A stretch of 64,000 nt of DNA from Candidatus Parabeggiatoa sp. nov. 2 (GTDB lineage: Bacteria; Pseudomonadota; Gammaproteobacteria; Beggiatoales; Beggiatoaceae): the NCBI GenBank assembly GCA_002085445.1, contig NBMI01000031.1, positions 1 to 64,000 of the forward strand, in the 5' to 3' direction. The notes beneath the pieces were generated by a model. The model saw nothing but the letters and a program-made list of their open reading frames with translations. It was not told the origin of the DNA and ran no database searches. The translations under genes were made by a program, and so were the position numbers. Position 1 is the stretch's first letter. The number at the start of each line of letters is the position of its first letter. This document shows positions 39,221-49,215 of the stretch, piece after piece.

Positions 39221-41944
39221 ATGACAAACGAAGAATTGCTCCAACTGATTGAACAATCCGCCAAGGCGGGTACCACCTCGCTTGATCTATCCGACAACGA
39301 ACTCACCGTGTTGCCCCCAGAAATAGGCCAATTAACCCATATGACAGAACTCGACCTTTCTTACAACCAACTGACAGCCTTGCCTTCAGAAATCGGTCAA
39401 CTGACTCACCTGACAGTACTGCTCCTTGGTGATAATCAACTAACGGCCTTACCTCCAACTATAAGCCAATTGACCAAACTCAACAAACTGATTCTGGGTG
39501 ACGTATTTGGTGGCAACCAATTAACAATCTTGCCCCCAGAAATCAGTCAATTGACTCATATGACAGTACTGGGCCTTGGTGGCAATCAACTCACCGCCTT
39601 GCCATCGGCAATCAGTCAACTGAACCACCTAACAACGCTCGATCTGCGCTGGAATCAACTCACAGAGTTGCCACCAGAACTGGGTAAACTGACCAACCTA
39701 AAAGAACTACACCTTGACGGCAATCCACTCACTTCACCACCGCCAGAACTGGTCGCCCAAGGCACACAAGCCCTCTTAGCTTATTTCCAAGCCCGCTTGC
39801 AAGAAAGCCAGAAGCGCTGGGTTTCTAAGTTGATAATCGTTGGGGAAGGTGGCGTGGGCAAAACCTCCTTGTTACGTGTTCTGCGAGGCGAAGCCTTTAA
39901 TGCCGAAGAATCAACCACGCATGGCATTGAAATCCGTTCACTGGATGTCACTCATCCTCGCGAAGCGAGTATCACCATGCAACTCAACACTTGGGACTTT
40001 GGCGGACAAGAGATTTATCACGCCACCCATCAGTTCTTTCTCACTAACCGTTCTCTCTTTCTATTAGCTTGGAATGCCCGATTAGGCTTTGAGGCGAGCA
40101 AACTCTATTACTGGCTAGACACACTCCAAGCCCTGGCGCCAGAATCACCCGTATTGTTAGTGGCGACTTGGATTGATGAACGAGATGCGGAACTGCCTAT
40201 CACTGAATTACGCCGCAACTATCCCCAAATCATCGGCCAATGTGAAATCAGTAGTAAAACAGGCCAAGGCCTTAAGCCCCTGCGACAAACCATTGCCCAA
40301 GCGGCCGCCAAGTTACCTTTAATGGGAGAAATCTGGCCGACGACTTGGCTAAAAGCCGCTAATGCCATTCGCGCTCGAACCGAAAAATACATCACGCCGC
40401 AAACCGTACAGGAGATCATGACGGAACAAGGCGTTGATGACAGCAAACGGCCCATCTTGACGCAATGGCTCCATGAATTGGGCGATATCCTTTACTTTCA
40501 TGACAACCAAGAACTGGCCGACATTGTTATCCTCAAGCCGCAATGGGTTAGTCAATATATCAGTCTTGTCCTAGAAAGTGAAGACGTTATCAAAAAACGC
40601 GGTATTTTCACCCGTGACGAGATGAATCGACTGTGGCAAGCACTTGATTCGGCCATGCGCGAACATTTTCTGCGCCTGATGGAGCGTTTTGATCTCTCCT
40701 ACCGCGATGAAAGCCGCGAAATCAGTCTCGTCGTAGAACGTCTTCCCTTTGAGCCGCCCGATTACCAATCGCAATGGCATGAAATCAAGGCCATGCCCAA
40801 TTGCAAAGAAATCACCATGAAGTTCAAACTCAATACCATGCCAGCAGGCATACCCACTTGGTTCATTGCTCGCGCCCATCGTTTTTCTATTGGCACTCAT
40901 TGGCGTGAAGGGGTATTATTTGCCTATGACAAACATCTGGCTTTGGTACAAGCATTTTCATATCATCGCTCTCTGCAATTAACCGTCCGGGGGCCAAATC
41001 CACAGAATTTCTTTGCCTTACTCAAGGATGGCATTGAAGTGACATTGGCACGGTTTCCCGGCCTACAGATTCAACGCAAAATACCTTGTTTGGGCCATGA
41101 TGGACAACCCTGTCCTCACGAATTTAGCTATGAGCAACTACTCAAGCGATATGAAAAACAGCGGCTCATCGTTGAATGTCCAGAGGAGTTAGAAGATGTG
41201 TCTGTCACCGAACTGCTATATGGTTGGGACTGGCGCACCCAAAACCTCGTTTTGTCGCGCCTGGACAAATTAGAGGCCAATTTAGGTAAGGGACAAGCAC
41301 ATATTTTGGCCGGACAAGAGAAAATTCTCTCTGAATTAAACGAGTTACGAGAACTCACGCAACGTGAATTCATCAACGCGTTCCGCCGCGAACAAGCAAG
41401 CATTGATGCTCATTGCCCCAATGTTTTTGTGTTACGGCCTCAGAAGGGAAAAGGAGAAAGAGGCAAGGGCCGCTGGCTGAAAGCCATTACCGGGCAAACC
41501 TTGGAATTACAACTCTACTGCCAAGCGCCTGGCTGTTGGCATCCTACCCAAGAGGGTGGTTTATACCAAATTGAGGAGCCGGCGCAATGGTTGAAAGAGA
41601 TAGCGCCCTATCTGAGCAAGTTGGTGGCCGTGTTGAAATATGCTGTACCGCTGATTGGGCCTTGGTTGGAGGCGATAAGTCAGCAGGAATATGAACAATT
41701 GTTCCAGCAAGACATTGAATTAATGAAAGAATTAGCCAATTGGCCTGACATCAAAGAGGCCGACGAATCCGCGTTAGCAGACACCAAAGAGCCAGAGCGT
41801 GTCCAAGGGGCCGCTTTGCGTGTCTTGCGCTATTTGCTAGATAAAAAAGACCCACAACAACATTGGGGCGGCCTGAAAAAGGTATTGACTCCAGAAGGCC
41901 ATTACTTGTGGCTGTGCGAATATCATGCGCGTGAATATCAATAA
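39221..41944 (+). CDS. LRR-Roc-COR (Roco) GTPase
   Basis: 907 aa. Residues 1-190: N-terminal cap and about seven LRRs. Residues 203-365: Roc GTPase with Walker A GEGGVGKTS (208-216), switch-II DFGGQ (259-263), a non-standard G4 TWID (316-319) and G5 SSKTGQG (344-350). Residues about 370-690: COR domain, beginning with WPTTWLKAANAIRA. Residues about 690-760 are a helical/coiled-coil linker, and the rest is a conserved-looking C-terminal domain with CPNVFVLRPQKG and a PLIGPWLEAI helix. Roco proteins are dimeric signalling GTPases whose state depends on nucleotide-driven dimerisation. The leader GAGAGATACCC precedes ATG, and a (TTAATCA)n array ends 25 bp upstream. Confidence 0.9.
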   Translation: MTNEELLQLIEQSAKAGTTSLDLSDNELTVLPPEIGQLTHMTELDLSYNQLTALPSEIGQLTHLTVLLLGDNQLTALPPTISQLTKLNKLILGDVFGGNQLTILPPEISQLTHMTVLGLGGNQLTALPSAISQLNHLTTLDLRWNQLTELPPELGKLTNLKELHLDGNPLTSPPPELVAQGTQALLAYFQARLQESQKRWVSKLIIVGEGGVGKTSLLRVLRGEAFNAEESTTHGIEIRSLDVTHPREASITMQLNTWDFGGQEIYHATHQFFLTNRSLFLLAWNARLGFEASKLYYWLDTLQALAPESPVLLVATWIDERDAELPITELRRNYPQIIGQCEISSKTGQGLKPLRQTIAQAAAKLPLMGEIWPTTWLKAANAIRARTEKYITPQTVQEIMTEQGVDDSKRPILTQWLHELGDILYFHDNQELADIVILKPQWVSQYISLVLESEDVIKKRGIFTRDEMNRLWQALDSAMREHFLRLMERFDLSYRDESREISLVVERLPFEPPDYQSQWHEIKAMPNCKEITMKFKLNTMPAGIPTWFIARAHRFSIGTHWREGVLFAYDKHLALVQAFSYHRSLQLTVRGPNPQNFFALLKDGIEVTLARFPGLQIQRKIPCLGHDGQPCPHEFSYEQLLKRYEKQRLIVECPEELEDVSVTELLYGWDWRTQNLVLSRLDKLEANLGKGQAHILAGQEKILSELNELRELTQREFINAFRREQASIDAHCPNVFVLRPQKGKGERGKGRWLKAITGQTLELQLYCQAPGCWHPTQEGGLYQIEEPAQWLKEIAPYLSKLVAVLKYAVPLIGPWLEAISQQEYEQLFQQDIELMKELANWPDIKEADESALADTKEPERVQGAALRVLRYLLDKKDPQQHWGGLKKVLTPEGHYLWLCEYHAREYQ

Positions 41945-41984
41945 GGGGGGTGAAAAAATAGTCAGTACGGCGGAACGCCTATTG

Positions 41985-42690
41985 CGCGGATTAGTACAAC
42001 GAATTACGCGGATAAACGAATTGCGGATTAGTACAACGAATTACGCGGATAAACGAATTAGTACAGCGAATTGCGCGGATAAGCGAATTTAGTAAGTACA
42101 GCGAATTGCGCGGATAAGCGAATTTAGTAAGTACAGCGAATTGCGCGGATAAACGAATTAGTACAGCGAATTGCGCGGATAAGCGAATTTAGTAAGTACA
42201 GCGAATTGCGCGGATAAACGAATTAGTACAGCGAATTGCGCGGATTAGTACAACGAATTACGCGGATAAACGAATTAGTACAGCGAATTGCGCGGATAAG
42301 CGAATTGCGGATTAGTACAACGAATTACGCGGATAAACGAATTAGTACAGCGAATTGCGCGGATTAGTACATCGAATTACGCGGATAAACGAATTAGTAC
42401 AGCGAATTACGCGGATAAGCGAATTTAGTAAGTACAGCGAATTGCGCGGATTAGTACAACGAATTACGCGGATAAACGAATTAGTACAGCGAAACTTCGT
42501 TATGGAACGCCTATTGCGCGGATTATACTGATAGTACAACGGATACGCGAAATAAACGGATTTAGTAAGTACAGCGAAACTTCGTTATGGAACGCCTATT
42601 GCGCGGATTAGTACATCGAAACTTCGTTATGGAACGCCAAACGCAGTGGCGGAACGCCTATTACGCGGATAAATGAATTTACTGCAACGA
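41985..42690. repeat. ~30-bp tandem array downstream of the Roco gene
   Basis: About twenty copies of AGTACAACGAATTACGCGGA + TAAACGAATT with variants AGTACAGCGAATTGCGCGGA. The same unit in reverse orientation forms the array at 44400-45110. Confidence 0.9.
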
Positions 42691-43189
42691 CACAGGCGCG
42701 AATAAGCGAATTGAGTACTCAACAGAAAATTTGGCTTTTATCAATCCTTATCGATACTCTATTCGTTATTGTTATTAACAAAGTACCCGGAAAATGGGAA
42801 TGCGCCCTATTTAAAGTCGAACTGACGTTGCTAGATTTTGTAAGCTTTTGTTAATAGCTTATTATAAAAAACCAAGGTGTCTAAAAGTTGGCGGTTTTTT
42901 TAGGGCCATGTTGGCGAATTTATTCACTTTATTTGATTGAAGGCCCTTGAGGCTAAAAACGTCTAAAAGGACAACTGGGACACACCCTGGGGTGGTGATG
43001 GTGAAAATTGTGAATTGTGAATTGCTAATTGTTAACGAAAACACACATCAGTAACTCATTGTTTTTTATTAATAATTAAATCCAGCGGAATAAAGATGGG
43101 ATCAAGTTTTTGCGTCTTCGATACCTCTTTTTCACCACCCCAGACACACCCTTTGTTTTTCGCGAAACGAGATAACGAAATGCAGTAAC
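42691..43189. other. Intergenic DNA
   Basis: No gene seen; GTGAATTGTGAATTGCTAAT near 43010 is a heptamer stretch. Confidence 0.45.
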
Positions 43190-43960
43190 TAACGAAGCGA
43201 AAGCAACCTCGTTGAGAGCGAAGCGAGATCAACATCGTTGAGAACGAAACGATATCAACTTCGTTGAGAGCGAAACGATATCAACCTCGTTGAAAACGAA
43301 GCGATATCAACCTCGTTGAGTTTGAGCGATATCAACTTCGTTGAGTTTGAGCGAGAGTAACATCGTTGAGAACGAAACGAGAGCAAGCAACATTGTTGAA
43401 AGCGAAGCGAGAGAGAGCAACCTCGTTGATAACGAAGCGATATCAATTTCGTTGAGAACGATATCAACATCATTGAGAACGAAACGATATTAACTAACAT
43501 CGTTGAGAACCAAACGAGAGCAACATCGTTGAGAACGAAACGATATCAATATCAACTTCGTTGAGTTTGAGCGAGAGCAACTTCGTTGAGAGCGACGCGA
43601 GAGCAACCTCGTTGAGTTTGAGCGAGATCAACATCATTGGGAACGAAGCGAGAGCAACTTCGTTGAAAACGACGCGAGAGCAACCCCGTTGAGTTTGAGC
43701 GAGAGCAACCTCGTTGAGTTTGAGCGAGAGCAACCTCGTTGATAACGAAGCGATATCAATCTCGTTGAGAACGATATCAATATCATTGAGAACGAAACGA
43801 TATTAACTAACATCGTTCGTTGAGAACAAAACGAGAGCAACATCGTTGAGAACGAAACGATATCAATATCAACTTCGTTGAGTTTGAGCGATATCAACTT
43901 CGTTGAGAGTGAAGCGATATCAACCTCGTTGAGTTTGAGCGATATCAACCTCGTTGAGAG
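43190..43960. repeat. GTTGAG/GCGA tandem repeat block
   Basis: About twenty-five irregular copies of a 25-33 bp unit, CTCGTTGAGAACGAAGCGAT + ATCAA or the variant CGTTGAGTTTGAGCGAGAGC. Larger segments are themselves duplicated (43430-43560 and 43730-43880). The minus strand is open over 80-100 codons in places, which I take as a repeat artefact. Confidence 0.9.
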
Positions 43961-44167
43961 GCGAAGTTTTTTCTACTGTCATTTCGAGCAATGCGAAAAA
44001 TATTACCATCAATGACTTCAATAATTTTTCCACAATTAATGACTTAAATAAATTGTTCCGTACAAAGTTTGAACTATTAAAAACGGTTTGATGGCCCACA
44101 AACCAGTGCCAATAGCCCTACAAAAATCATGGTCAAAATAATTCCAAATAACGATGTCGAGTTCTTA
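43946..44167. repeat. ~222-bp duplicated segment, copy 1
   Basis: Starts CAACCTCGTTGAGAGGCGAA and ends GATGTCGAGTTCTTA. Copy 2 at 44641-44866 is nearly identical (it has an extra ACTT and a few substitutions), so the duplication is recent. No gene is seen inside. Confidence 0.9.
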
Positions 44168-44202
44168 TAAACTTGATGTTCAAGTTTCCAAAAACAAACT
44201 AC

Positions 44203-44336
44203 AAGGATTGCATATAAGCAAGGATAAACCTAAAATAAAACGGATCGTCAATTGGATGATGTCTCGTGAGCCTCACAGATCATAAAAACCATCGGTTAAT
44301 AAGTCCTATCCTTGTTTATATGCAATCCTTGTAGTT
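44203..44336. repeat. Inverted-repeat element with ~29-bp arms
   Basis: The left arm starts ACTACAAGGATTGCATATAA and continues GCAAGGATA; the right arm is its reverse complement with one mismatch (TATCCTTGTTTATATGCAAT...). About 75 bp separate the arms, with no ORF. It looks like a MITE of the ACTACAAGGATT family. Confidence 0.85.
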
Positions 44337-44399
44337 ATTGCTGGTGTTAAAAAAACTTGAACATTGAGATAAAAACAATTAGTTACAGTGCCGCTTAAA

Positions 44400-45110
44400 A
44401 ATTTTTTCCTGTTTCGTTGTACTATTCGTTGATTCGCGTAATTAGTTGTAGTATTCGTTTCTCCGCGTAATTCGTTGTAGTATTCGTTTCTCCGCGTAAT
44501 TCGTTGTACTATCTGTTGTACTATCTAGTTGTACCATTCGTTTATCCACGTAATTCGTTGTACTATTTAATTAGTTGTACTATTCGTTTATCCTAGTCAT
44601 TAGTTGTACTATTCGTTTATCCGCGTAATTAGTTGTACTTCAACCTCGTTGAGAGGCGAAGCTTTTTCTACTGTCATTTCGAGCAATGCGAAAAATATTA
44701 CCATCAATGACTTACTTCAATAATTTTTCCACAATTAATGACTTAAATAAATTGTTCTGTATAAAGTTTGAACTATTAAAAACGGTTTGATGGCCCACAA
44801 ACCAGTGCCAATAGCCCTACAAAAATCATGGTCAAAATAATTCCAAATAACGATGTCGAGTTCTTAAAAAACAATGAATTACACTGCTGCTTAATTTTTT
44901 TGTCTGGTACTTAGATTTAATTCGTTGTACTATTCGTTTATCCGCGTAATTCGTTGTACTATTTAATTAGTTGTACTATTCGTTTATCCGCGTAATTCGT
45001 TGTACTATTTAATTAGTTGTACTATTCTTAATAAGTTGTACTATTCGTTTATCCGCGTAATTAGTTGTACTACTTAATTAGTTGTACTATTCGTTTATCC
45101 GCGCTTGTGT
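44400..45110. repeat. ~30-bp tandem array, reverse orientation
   Basis: Many copies of AATTCGTTTATCCGCGTAAT-type units with TAGTTGTACTATTCG, the reverse complement of the array at 41985-42690, interrupted by copy 2 of the 222-bp repeat. Confidence 0.9.
44641..44866. repeat. ~222-bp duplicated segment, copy 2
   Basis: See copy 1 at 43946-44167; it interrupts the array at 44400-45110. Confidence 0.9.
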
Positions 45111-45221
45111 CGTAACAAGAAATACTCTTTTTTTTAATTTTAAACGAAGTAACGAGCGAAGCGAGATCAGTTTCAGTTTTTAGCCGTGCAAAGTATATCA
45201 ACATATCAAACAAAAAAACCT

Positions 45222-45315
45222 ATAGTATTTCAGAAAAATAGGAGTCCAAGATGAATCTTGGACATCCAAGATAAATCTTGGACTCCTCCCCAAATATTTA
45301 TCTGAACATCTATAT
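45222..45315. repeat. Short inverted-repeat element
   Basis: Bounded by TATAGTATTTCAGAAAAA and TTTATCTGAACATCTATA, with two inverted AGTCCAAGAT/ATCTTGGACT copies inside. Ends resemble those at 17411-17503 and of the MITE-like family. Confidence 0.7.
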
Positions 45316-45394
45316 CTTGAATACTCAGAAGACAACGGTGTTTTACATAGTAATCAGTAAAATCCGCGCTTCAAAATGAGGGAGATTTATCAAC

Positions 45395-46821
45395 ATGTCA
45401 AACGAAAAAACCTATCTTGAATACTCTGAAGACAACGGTGTTTCACATAAATTCTACGAAGTGACAATCAACGGCACCGATGTCACGACTAGTTATGGTC
45501 GTATTGGCACGAATGGCCAAACCAAAACCAAAACTTATTCCACCCCTGAAAAAGCCCTTGCTGAAGCCAACAAAAGAATCAAAGAAAAACTCAAAAAAGG
45601 GTACGAACCGGCGGTTATGGGTGTGCGTAAAAAACGTCCGCTCACTCGGCGACAGATTGACAGTCAAAAATCAAAGGCAAAACAAGCGCCCGTTTTATGG
45701 AAATTCAACTCCGGTGCCCCAGCCTTTGGTATCTTCATTACGGACTCCCATTGTTGGGTGGGTAATCAAAATGGCAGTGTTTTTGTACTAAACCATGAAG
45801 CTGACATTTTGAATCAATATCGATTGCCCGACGGCGTGAAATGTATTGTCGCTGACAATCCTTGGGTTTATGTTGGCTGTGATGATGGTTGTGTTTATGA
45901 TCTCACCGGCAAATTACCCCGTTTGGCCTATGAAATTTCTGAAAATGTCGATATTTTTTGGATAGATATCAACAATGGTTTGTTAGGTGTCTCTGATGCC
46001 GGCGGCACGATTATGACGGCCAATCACGAAAACGAAGAACTTTGGCAAAGAAAAAGTCAGGGCGATACTGGCTGGATGGTACGTTGCGATGATGAAAGAG
46101 TTTATCACGGTCATCATGGCGGCGTGACGGCTTATTCCAATTCAAAACATGGCAATATCCTTTGGCATGTGAAGGCCGCCAAGCAAGTTCTTTTTGGTTG
46201 GCAAGAAACCTCAACCGTTTATGCCGGCACTGGGACGAACAAAGTTTATGGGCTGAACAAAAAAACGGGTAAAGTTGAACAAATCTATCAGTGTGATGCT
46301 GCTGTGTATTCCTGTGCCGCCGCTAAGGAAGGTGAATATGTGTTTGCCGGTGATAATTATTCCTCCGTGTATTGCTTTAATAAAGCGGGAGAAAGATTAT
46401 GGAAATTAGGCACCGGCTGTGGTTCGGCTTTTTCCATGCAATATCTCAACGAACGAGTTTATATTGTCACCACAGATGGCTCTTTGGCTTGTATTGATGC
46501 TTTAAAGCACCGAAGCCCATTGCCGTTTCTCAGTCCAACGAGTTAGAAACAACCTCTGATCCCAGTGAAGGAGTCATTGTAAAATGTGTCCGTGTTAAAG
46601 GCAAATTACGGATACGTGTGATATCTGATGTGGTTAAATGTGTTCAAGAAAATGGACAACTAAAACTGGTCGTTTCAGAAGCCTATCATCATGATTGGAA
46701 TGTCCAATTTCCCCGTAATCTACGCGAAGAAGACGCTCTGTTTGTGGTTGATGAAATTAGAGAAGCCTCTAGTGGCGGATTTTATCGCGTTTATGGAAAT
46801 ATTCGACGTTTTGTGCCATGA
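45395..46821 (+). pseudogene. WGR-domain / beta-propeller protein with one frameshift
   Basis: Start ATG at 45395 (GAGGG upstream). Residues 5-80 are a WGR domain (a nucleic-acid-binding fold known from PARPs), with YGRIGTNGQ in place of the usual WGRIG. Residues about 100-370 are PQQ-like beta-propeller repeats (VYVGCDDGCVYDLTG, VYAGTGTNKVYGLNKKTG, VFAGDNYSSVYCFNKAG). The frame stops at 46546, but an overlapping frame continues from about 46504: KAPKPIAVSQSNELETTSDP...SEAYHHDWNVQFPRNLREED...GGFYRVYGNIRRFVP, stopping at 46821. One missing T in the TTT at 46501 would restore a ~475-aa protein, the full architecture I know from cyanobacterial and sulfur-bacterial homologues. A fragment of its 5' region lies at 45303-45335. 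Confidence 0.8.
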
Positions 46822-47835
46822 CATGGTCGAAAAACTCCGATTTCTTGAAGAAATCGGATTTCTCTTTTGGCTTAGGGGAATAACTACAAGGATTGTATAT
46901 AATAAGGGATTTTAGAAATGGGCATAAAATCACGTCAGTCAACTTGTTGTTCAATTAAGCATTTGCTGATTGAATAGCTTTCTTATTTCGAGTTGATTTC
47001 ATGCAGGAAAGCTAAAATGTTATCGAATTTTGTCATTGCGAGAAATTAGCGAAGAAATCCTTTTTTATAACAATCCTTGGGCGTTTGGGCGCACGAAAAA
47101 ACGTGATCATCAAGTTATATAATATATATTAATCAATCATTTTAGTACTTATGGGTTTTGTTTTTAACTGATTGATAGATTAGTCTGCTTTAGCAGACTT
47201 GAGCTTTTAGCTTGGGGATTTATCCCCAAGCTTGATAAAAACGACATTTTTTAATTTGTGGGTTAAAACCGAAGATTTGTGGGCCATCAACTGGAAGAAG
47301 TCAGTACAACTTATGGGTTTTTTTTTAACTGATTGATAGATTAGTCTGCTTTAGCAGACTTGAGCTTTTAGCTTGGGGATTTATCCCCAAGCAATTCTCT
47401 ACGCTCGGTGTCCACCCAGTCTGCTTTAGCAGACTTGAGCTTTTAGCTTGGGGATTTATCCCCAAGCATTTTGGGTTAACCATAAAAAACTTGATTATCG
47501 AGTTATATAATATATAGATTAATCAATCATTTTAGTACAATGACTTTATTAAACAATACATTTTTTAAAATTAAACCCTTAGCATTTGTGAGTCAATAAC
47601 CCTGATTTGTGGGCCATCAACTGGAAGAAGTCAGTACAACTTATGGGTTTTGTTTTTAACTTGATAATTGAGTCATTATAACGAAATTTTCAGTACAATG
47701 GTTTGATTAACAAGACATTTTTTTTAATTAAACCCTTATAATTTTTGTGCCAATAATCCTGATTTGTGGGCCATCAACTGGAAGAAATGACAAAAAACTC
47801 AGTTTATAACGGTGCCCAGTATAGCCACAACTCAC
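46822..47835. repeat. Repeat-filled intergenic region
   Basis: Three copies (about 47170-47235, 47335-47395, 47418-47465) of TAGTCTGCTTTAGCAGACTT + GAGCTTTTAGCTTGGGGATTTATCCCCAAG, and repeats of GATTTGTGGGCCATCAACTG + GAAGAAG (47272, 47608, 47760). No gene. Confidence 0.75.
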
Positions 47836-47849
47836 ATAAAGATTAAGTC

Positions 47850-47925
47850 GCTAAAGCGCCTACTACAAACTTAGGCGCTAAAGCGCCTACTACAAACTTA
47901 GGCGCTAAAGCGCCTACTACAAACA
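47850..47925. repeat. 27-bp tandem repeat, three copies
   Basis: CGCTAAAGCGCCTACTACAA + ACTTAGG, the reverse complement of the window's first array, ending 3 bp before the next gene fragment. Confidence 0.9.
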
Positions 47926-47927
47926 TT

Positions 47928-48110
47928 ATGATCACTCACTTTGGCTTACAAAACTTTAAAGCGATTAAACATTTCCAAGCGCTATAAATTCGCCCAGTGA
48001 CGGTGCTGATGGGGAAAAACGCGAGTGGCAAGTCTTCTTTGTTGCAAGCCATTTCTTTGCTGAGCGTCAATCAAATGTATGGCAACGATATTCGGCGGAT
48101 TAAATATATA
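47928..48110 (+). pseudogene. 5' fragment of an AAA/SMC-like ATPase
   Basis: Translates as MITHFGLQNFKAIKHFQAL, stop (TAA at 47985-47987), IRPVTVLMGKNASGKSSLLQ AISLLSV. The Walker A motif GKNASGKS and the N-terminal strand are typical of RecF/SMC-like AAA ATPases. The gene is cut at about 48110 by a repeat beginning TATAGTATTCCAGAAAAA. A remnant with an internal stop. Confidence 0.75.
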
Positions 48111-48264
48111 GTATTCCAGAAAAAGACTTGGGATAAACCGTAGAATGTTACCAAACATCAGCGGTTTTTGGGCACCCAATCTTACAAACGACAGCCATGA
48201 AATCCTTCTTAATTGTTATAATCTAGTTTAAAACTGACTTCATTAAACGGGCTTTGAAAACAAA

Positions 48265-48390
48265 ACAAACGAAAAATGGCTCCAAGTGATTGAACAAGCC
48301 GCCAAGAATGGTATGACATCGCTTAACCTTTCAAGTAAGGTGATCGGGCTGCTGACCAATTTGGAAACGCTAGGCCTTAAGATTATCATA
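48265..48390 (+). pseudogene. 5' fragment of an LRR gene (fourth copy)
   Basis: Reads TNEKWLQVIEQAAKNGMTSLNLSS then IGLLTNLETLGL, matching the N-terminal cap and one LRR of the Roco protein. The start codon is changed to AAA. It ends at a GTTTGTAGTAGGCGATTTAT repeat. Confidence 0.7.
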
Positions 48391-48708
48391 CCGTTTGTAG
48401 TAGGCGATTTATCGCCTCACGCAATCAACAAAAATAGGTGATAAATCACCTACTACGAACAGACATTTCTCTTAAATTAAAAGAATTTGAAGGGCGCGTC
48501 CATTTAATTGAAGCCTTCAATGAATTAGAAGCGTGGTTATTAATTATTATTTTTGGAACGGAGCGTTGTCATATATCAATCAGATAAATCACATCAATCA
48601 CTACAACGGATTTACGAAATGAACAGATTGATTGGGAGCTAATTGTTGTCCTTAATTCGTTTATTTCTGAGATAGGCGTTCTTAACGAAGTTTCATTGTA
48701 CTCTACAT
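48391..48708. other. Intergenic DNA
   Basis: Nothing recognised beyond copies of the GGCGATTTATCGCC and GGTGATAAATCACC palindromes at 48400-48450. Confidence 0.5.
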
Positions 48709-48909
48709 TCATGTCACGTTAGGATTAGGATTTGACTCGCTATTCTTTTTTCGTGAAACGATAAATTTATTCACCAAATAAAAGGTACCTACACCGACTG
48801 CAGTACCCCCTGCCACTGCACCGCCAAGGGTGTGGGCAATCAAAAATATAACTGCTCCTCCTTTGAGAGCGGCTGAAGCGCCTATAATTGCGGGTATTTT
48901 TTTTGACAT
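48709..48909 (-). CDS. Small Gly/Ala-rich membrane protein, 66 aa
   Basis: Started at the ATG at 48909, which has AGGAAA 7 nt upstream; longer starts are rejected because the paralogue at 1978-2151 begins at the same MSK. Sequence MSKKIPAIIGASAALKGGAV then IFLIAHTLGGAVAGGTAVGVGTFYLV and a basic/polar tail. Two hydrophobic, Gly-rich helices. Function unknown; see the paralogue. Confidence 0.65.
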   Translation of the reverse strand: MSKKIPAIIGASAALKGGAVIFLIAHTLGGAVAGGTAVGVGTFYLVNKFIVSRKKNSESNPNPNVT

Positions 48910-49215
48910 AACAGATTTCCTAGTTATAGTTTCCATCCGGAAAGTTGTTTCGTTCATTGGGAACGAACCGAAGATCAGTGCTGCTAATTCCAGAAACACA
49001 GAAGGCGGTTTCGGTATAGAGAAAATGTCCTTCCTTTTTATAGATATTCAGCGCCAAGCCAGGTAATTACACTGGCTATATTAATCTCGTCCAAAAGGGC
49101 TAACTTGTTAACTTCTATTACTCGATGAACAAGTTTTTCTAAACTCAAACGCCCAAGAATTGTTATAAAACTGAATTTTTTCGCTAATTTATCGCAATGA
49201 ACAAATTCGATAACA

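Noticed and set aside
42342-42539. Minus-strand frame with repeated FIRVIRCTNS
   Set aside because: Translation of the 30-bp tandem array.
43255-43948. Minus-strand frames rich in LISLKLNEVDIASFSTKL
   Set aside because: Translation of the GTTGAG tandem block, with no ribosome binding site and irregular units that break frame.
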